This document shows positions 5,772-9,209 of a stretch of DNA of 9,209 bases, one piece after another (position 1 is the first letter of the stretch; each line of letters opens with the position of its first letter). This DNA comes from CAZGKW01 sp964526295 (lineage in GTDB: Bacteria > Planctomycetota > Phycisphaerae > FEN-1346), in the NCBI GenBank assembly GCA_964526295.1, contig CAZGKW010000081.1:1-9209 (forward strand), in the 5' to 3' direction. Under the pieces are notes generated by a model, which saw only the letters and a list, made by a program, of their open reading frames with translations, was not told where the DNA came from and searched no databases. A program made the position numbers and the translations under genes.

Positions 5772-6873
5772 GACGATGCTCCTTGCCCAGCAAGAGGTAG
5801 TGGACAGCCAATCCGACGCTGAACCCGACGGCCATGTTGACGAGCAGCGAGCCGGCCAGCGTCGCCGCGACGGGTACGAGATGGCGGTTGAAGCGCAGGT
5901 CGCGGGCAAACTTGACCATCTCGACGCCGACCAGCAGCATCATCGCCCCGACGATGGCCAGCGGAAATGCCGCGAAGATCGCGGCGATGCTGCCGGCCAG
6001 CAGCACGCCCAGGGCGATCTCGATGGTCCCCTCGATGAGGTTCGTGCCGCCGGTCCTCGCGCCGAAGTAATACTGGCCCGCCAAGCCGCCGGCCCCGTGG
6101 CACAGCGGCATGCCGCCGAAGAACGGGAGGACCACGTTCATGGCGCCCATGTTGACCGCCAACTGGCGGTTGGTGACTCGCCGGTTCGGCCAGTACTCGG
6201 AGATGAGAACGCTTGTGGCGATGACGGCGTTGGTGGCCGTAAGCAGAATCTGCGCCAGCCCTGCGTCCCGCAGCACCGGCCAGATTTCGCGCGGGTCGGC
6301 CATCGTCAGCGGGGGAAGCGACAGCGAGACGCCGCCCACGCCGGCCAACTGGCCCCGCACGGCCATGATAATGATCCCGCCAAGGACCAGGACAATCGAG
6401 GCCGGGGCGTAGCGGTTCGTCCGCAGAAGCAGCACGACGATGACGGCCGCCGCGCCGAGCAGCCACCACGTGCTGGCCATCTTGACGCCTTCGATGGCCA
6501 GCAGCGCCCCCAGAGAGAGCTGGATTCCGCGGATCACGCTGCGGGGCGTCCATCGGGCGACGAAGTCCATGACACCGGTCGCCCCCATGACCAGCCAGAC
6601 CACGCCCATGACCAGGCCGGAGGTGTAGACCTTCTCCGGCGTCCAGGCCTGGGCGATGGCCACCACCGCGAGCACCTTCATCGGCTCCACGGGCATGGGG
6701 AGCCGGTAGATCAGGCCGGTGGCGATGTTCGCCAGGCCCATCATGATCAGCAGGCCGGCCGGGTCCAGCCCGCAGACGGTGATGTAGCCGATGGCCAGCG
6801 GCAGGAGCGTGCCGAAGTCGCCCAGCGACCCGGCCAGTTCGCGGAGGTTGAACTCGAAGCTACCGATCTTCAT
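5752..6873 (-). CDS. MOT1-family molybdate/sulfate transporter
   Basis: This 373-residue polytopic membrane protein has the hallmarks of the MOT1 (MFS_MOT1, SulP-related) molybdate transporter family. ELAGSLGDFGTLLPL is at residues 12-26 and PMPVEPMK at 59-66. A second conserved block runs from about 224 to 277, with SEYWPNRR, NMGAMN, GGMPLCHGAGGLAG and YYFGARTGG. About ten hydrophobic spans are visible. Characterised eukaryotic members take up molybdate with high affinity; bacterial ones are usually annotated as putative sulfate/molybdate transporters, so the exact anion is inferred. The C-terminus is short and histidine-bearing (HRHAHAQR). The gene starts 15 bases after the permease stop, with a modest AGGT site 4 bases before the ATG. 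Its last 20 bases overlap the sigma factor gene, so its expression may be coupled to that of the regulator. Confidence 0.87.
   Translation of the reverse strand: MKIGSFEFNLRELAGSLGDFGTLLPLAIGYITVCGLDPAGLLIMMGLANIATGLIYRLPMPVEPMKVLAVVAIAQAWTPEKVYTSGLVMGVVWLVMGATGVMDFVARWTPRSVIRGIQLSLGALLAIEGVKMASTWWLLGAAAVIVVLLLRTNRYAPASIVLVLGGIIIMAVRGQLAGVGGVSLSLPPLTMADPREIWPVLRDAGLAQILLTATNAVIATSVLISEYWPNRRVTNRQLAVNMGAMNVVLPFFGGMPLCHGAGGLAGQYYFGARTGGTNLIEGTIEIALGVLLAGSIAAIFAAFPLAIVGAMMLLVGVEMVKFARDLRFNRHLVPVAATLAGSLLVNMAVGFSVGLAVHYLLLGKEHRHAHAQR
5779..5784 (-). promoter_or_regulatory. Ribosome binding site of the ECF sigma gene
   Basis: AAGGAG on the minus strand, 7 bases before the ATG at 5771. It lies within the 3' coding end of the MOT1 gene and excludes the longer open frame starting at 5909. 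Confidence 0.8.
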
Positions 6874-6888
6874 TCACACCTGCCAACA

Positions 6889-7659
6889 CTATAGCCCTTT
6901 GGCCCGCCAGCGCCGGTGGAACAGCTGAGCACCGAAAAACAACAAGACAGTGAACACCAGGAGCATGATCGGGCTGAGCCACACGGGGAAGTATGTCCGC
7001 TGTCCAAAGGCTCCGCGAATCATGTCTCCCGCGTAGGAAAGGGGCGAGATCGGGGCGATCCAGCGGGCCCACCCGGGCATCCGCTCAATCGGCAGGAACA
7101 CGCCGCTGACGAACAACAGAGGCAGCCGCACCAGGTTCGATAGCAGCATAATGTTCGACGGGCTGCTGGCCGGCGGGGCGGCAATCAGTACCCCCAGGGC
7201 TGCGAAGCTCAGGGCCCCGAGGACGATGCCGCCGGCCAAGGCGGCCGGGCCGACGATGGAAGCATCCGTCAGCGCCAGCCCGAGCCCGACGGGAACCACC
7301 GACAGGCACGCCCCGAAGATCAGCCCGCTCGCCACGTCGCCAAGGAGGATGGCCGGAAGGGAGACGGGCGTCGAGATCAGCCGCTCGTAGGTCTTGGCCC
7401 GCCGCTCCCACGGGGTCACCAGCGGGCCGACCGCGCTGGCCGTGAACCACAGCGCCATCGCCACCATGCCCGGCACGACGTTCTCGGCCGCGATCGGCCG
7501 GCCCATCTTGAACGCCAGGAAGAAAAACACGGGGAACAACACGCCGAAGATGAGCACCGGCGGCTTCAGGTAATACAGCAGCGCGTTCTTCTTGACGATG
7601 ACCAAGGCCCCATGGGCCTGCCGCCGCCAGGTCTGGGCCAACTCCGTATGCGCCGTCAT
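6889..7659 (-). CDS. ABC-2 type transporter permease
   Basis: This 256-residue integral membrane protein is the transmembrane partner of the ATPase encoded just upstream. About six hydrophobic segments are visible, near residues 35-50, 62-82, 103-128, 133-157, 167-190 and 228-247. The stretch WERRAKTYERLISTPVSL after the second segment matches the conserved coupling region of ABC-2 permeases (ER..T.ERL..TPVS). The segment FVSGVFLPIERMPGWARWI followed by ISPLSYAGD is the usual signature before the last membrane span. Length is normal for DrrB/NodJ-like permeases. The start is firm: AGGAGG lies 7 bases upstream and the ATG overlaps the ATPase stop in an ATGA junction. The pair would form a homodimeric-permease exporter for drugs, lipids, polysaccharides or similar cargo; nothing in the sequence selects between these. 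Confidence 0.92.
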   Translation of the reverse strand: MTAHTELAQTWRRQAHGALVIVKKNALLYYLKPPVLIFGVLFPVFFFLAFKMGRPIAAENVVPGMVAMALWFTASAVGPLVTPWERRAKTYERLISTPVSLPAILLGDVASGLIFGACLSVVPVGLGLALTDASIVGPAALAGGIVLGALSFAALGVLIAAPPASSPSNIMLLSNLVRLPLLFVSGVFLPIERMPGWARWIAPISPLSYAGDMIRGAFGQRTYFPVWLSPIMLLVFTVLLFFGAQLFHRRWRAKGL

Positions 7660-8615
7660 GGCTCAACCTCCTGGGCGCCGTCGCCGGTGAAGTAGAGGAA
7701 TACGTCCTCGAGGCTGGGTTGGCAGGTACAGAGGTGAAGGATCTCCAGACCCTTCGTTTCTGCGAGGCGGACGACCTCCGTCGCCAAGCGGCCGGGTTGC
7801 TCGCCGTACAAGTGCACGCACTTGCCCTCCCGGCCGAGACGCAAGATGCCCGGCAAGCGCTCGAATTCCGCCATGTCCACCTCGTCACCGCCGAGGGCAA
7901 CCTCAAGATACTGGCTGGAACGCATGGCCGAACGGAGCCGCTCCGGCGTGTCGATGGCGACGATGCGGCCCTGGTTGATGATCGCCACCCGCGAACACAT
8001 CTCCTCGGCCTCGTCCATGTTGTGGGTGGTCAGGAAGACCGTCAGTCCCTCGGCCTTCAGCCGGCGGACGATCTGCCGGATCAAGCGGGCGCTCGCCACG
8101 TCCAGCCCGCTGGTCGGTTCGTCCAGGAAGAGGACCTTCGGCCCCGTCACCAAAGCCGTACAGAGCATCAGCCGCTGGCGCAGGCCCTTGGAGAGCGTCC
8201 GGGCCTTGTGGTCCCTCCGGCTGGAAAGGTCGAGGGCCTCCAGCAACCGCTCGCCTTCGGCGATCCGCTGCCGACGCGGCACGCCGTGCAGTTCGGCCAT
8301 CAACATGACGTTCCGCCAGACGCTCAGGTCGAGGTAGACGTTGGCCTCTTCCGGGACGATGCCCAGGTGCGCCCGCGACAGGAGCGCCTCGGCGCGGATG
8401 TCGTGCCCCTGAATGACGGCGGTTCCGTCCGTCGGCTCCAGCACGCCCGTCAGCATGCGAACGGTCGTGGTCTTGCCCGCCCCGTTGGGACCGAGGAAGC
8501 CGAACAACTCGCCTTCCCGCACGTCGAAGTCGATGCCCGCCACGGCCTGCACCTCGCCGAATCGCTTGGCCAGGCCGCGCACTTCGATTGCCGTGTCTCC
8601 GTCGTCAGGCGTCAT
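7656..8615 (-). CDS. ABC transporter ATP-binding protein (DrrA/CcmA/NatA type)
   Basis: This 319-residue protein is the ATPase of an ABC-2 type exporter acting at the inner face of the cytoplasmic membrane. Walker A (GPNGAGKTT) is at residues 42-50, the signature LSKGLRQR at 141-148, Walker B with catalytic glutamate (VLFLDEPTSGLD) at 161-172, and the H-loop histidine at 197 in TTHNMDEA. The expected Q-loop glutamine is replaced by glutamate (IVPEE, residues 86-90). About 90 residues follow the ATPase core, as in DrrA-like proteins that carry a C-terminal regulatory domain. An in-frame upstream ATG at 8765 exists, but the start at 8615 was chosen because AAGGAGG lies 6 bases upstream and the ABC fold begins at residue 9. 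The last four bases overlap the permease gene (ATGA), so the two subunits are probably made together. The cargo is unknown. Confidence 0.93.
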   Translation of the reverse strand: MTPDDGDTAIEVRGLAKRFGEVQAVAGIDFDVREGELFGFLGPNGAGKTTTVRMLTGVLEPTDGTAVIQGHDIRAEALLSRAHLGIVPEEANVYLDLSVWRNVMLMAELHGVPRRQRIAEGERLLEALDLSSRRDHKARTLSKGLRQRLMLCTALVTGPKVLFLDEPTSGLDVASARLIRQIVRRLKAEGLTVFLTTHNMDEAEEMCSRVAIINQGRIVAIDTPERLRSAMRSSQYLEVALGGDEVDMAEFERLPGILRLGREGKCVHLYGEQPGRLATEVVRLAETKGLEILHLCTCQPSLEDVFLYFTGDGAQEVEP

Positions 8616-9209
8616 TCGCCGCCTCCTTCGCAAGCCGCAGCCAGATGCCGATGCCGGTGTTCGGGTCGTCCGGCCCCAGGCCACCCTCGCCGACCACTTC
8701 AAACGAGGGCAAACCCGCCTCGGTGGCCAGGCGGCGGAAGGTGTCCGGGCTGCGGGCCGCGGCAAACTCGCGGGCCGCTTCCGGCCCCTTCGCAGCGGCG
8801 GATGCCCGCCGGCGGCGGATAAACTCCTGCCGGGCCCATCGGGGATACGTGCTGCCCAGGCCGCCGCCGATCATTGCCCGCCCGGCCGGGCGCAGGATGC
8901 GCCAAACCTCCCGCAGCCCCTGGGCACGGTCCCGCCAGAAGTAGAAGGAGCCCCGGCTGACCACCACGTCGACCGACCCGTCGGGCAACGGAACCGACTC
9001 GGCCGAGCCGACCACCGCCACCGCACGTGAGGCGTGACCGCGCTGTCGTGCGGCATCCAGCGCGCGGCGAAGGGCGTCCCCGTTCGGGTCCATCAGCACC
9101 ATCGTGCCATCGGAGACCTTCTCCAGCAGCGCCAGTCCCAAGCCGCCCGGGCCACTCCCAAGGTCAACCCAGACGCGGCCACCGGACGAGCCGCAGTAGT
9201 CAACCACGT
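8605..9209 (-). CDS. Class I SAM-dependent methyltransferase (5' end outside window)
   Basis: The visible 201 codons form a Rossmann-type methyltransferase core. The SAM-binding motif I, VDLGSGPGG, lies at about visible residues 14-22. It is followed by an acidic residue in LMDPNG (about 38-43), then a motif around GSAESVPLPDGSVDVVVSRGS, and an REVWRILRPAGRAMIGGG post-core segment typical of the Methyltransf_11 group. Motif I sits unusually close to the first visible codon; family members normally carry a few dozen residues before it, so the gene almost certainly begins beyond the right edge. The GTG at 9207 is probably an internal valine codon. The substrate cannot be told; small molecules are usual for this fold. 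The 3' end overlaps the next gene by 11 bases, implying translational coupling with the ABC transporter. The fold is sure, the role unknown. Confidence 0.85.
   Translation of the reverse strand, partial: VVDYCGSSGGRVWVDLGSGPGGLGLALLEKVSDGTMVLMDPNGDALRRALDAARQRGHASRAVAVVGSAESVPLPDGSVDVVVSRGSFYFWRDRAQGLREVWRILRPAGRAMIGGGLGSTYPRWARQEFIRRRRASAAAKGPEAAREFAAARSPDTFRRLATEAGLPSFEVVGEGGLGPDDPNTGIGIWLRLAKEAANDA
8622..8628 (-). promoter_or_regulatory. Ribosome binding site of the ABC ATPase gene
   Basis: AAGGAGG on the minus strand, 6 bases before the ATG at 8615 and inside the 3' end of the methyltransferase gene. It decides this start over the in-frame ATG at 8765. Confidence 0.8.

Noticed and set aside
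5764..6894. Plus-strand open frame of 376 codons opposite the MOT1 transporter
   Set aside because: The composition is Gln/His/Asp/Arg-rich, typical of the antisense of a membrane protein, while the minus-strand frame has clear family motifs.
7719..8822. Plus-strand open frame of 367 codons opposite the ABC ATPase
   Set aside because: Antisense shadow of a gene with complete Walker A, signature and Walker B motifs.

Overview
The window is a GC-rich stretch with eleven protein-coding genes, all on the minus strand. They are packed so tightly that one polycistronic transcript reading from right (about 9209) to left (1) is plausible. Junctions are 4- to 20-base overlaps or gaps of 2 to 60 bases, and no gene-free stretch exceeds 60 bases. 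The TolC-type outer-membrane factor, periplasmic adaptor and RND pump show a diderm (Gram-negative-type) bacterium. The sigma/anti-sigma style and a short palindromic repeat inside the anti-sigma gene remind me of uncultured Planctomycetota, but that placement is weak.

In transcription order, the right part (9209 to 6889) holds a SAM-dependent methyltransferase cut by the window edge, then an ABC ATPase and an ABC-2 permease forming a two-gene transporter. The middle (6873 to 4641) holds a MOT1-family molybdate/sulfate permease overlapping an ECF sigma factor gene by 20 bases, followed by a membrane-anchored zinc-finger anti-sigma factor. The left part (4638 to 1) holds a CnrX/Spy-like periplasmic metal-sensor protein, a small membrane-tethered winged-helix protein, a TolC-like outer-membrane lipoprotein, a periplasmic adaptor with a GTG start, and the first 245 codons of an RND pump that runs off the left edge.

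Together, sigma + anti-sigma + periplasmic sensor + outer-membrane factor/adaptor/pump gives the parts list of the Cupriavidus cnrYXH-cnrCBA metal-efflux system, in a compact and differently ordered form. The likely reading is an envelope- or metal-responsive sigma circuit controlling a tripartite efflux pump. The extra parts are a membrane-spanning winged-helix protein between sensor and pump, and a molybdate-type permease joined to the sigma gene. The substrate is uncertain: the visible RND N-terminus looks more like the drug/hydrophobe (HAE) branch than the heavy-metal (HME) branch.
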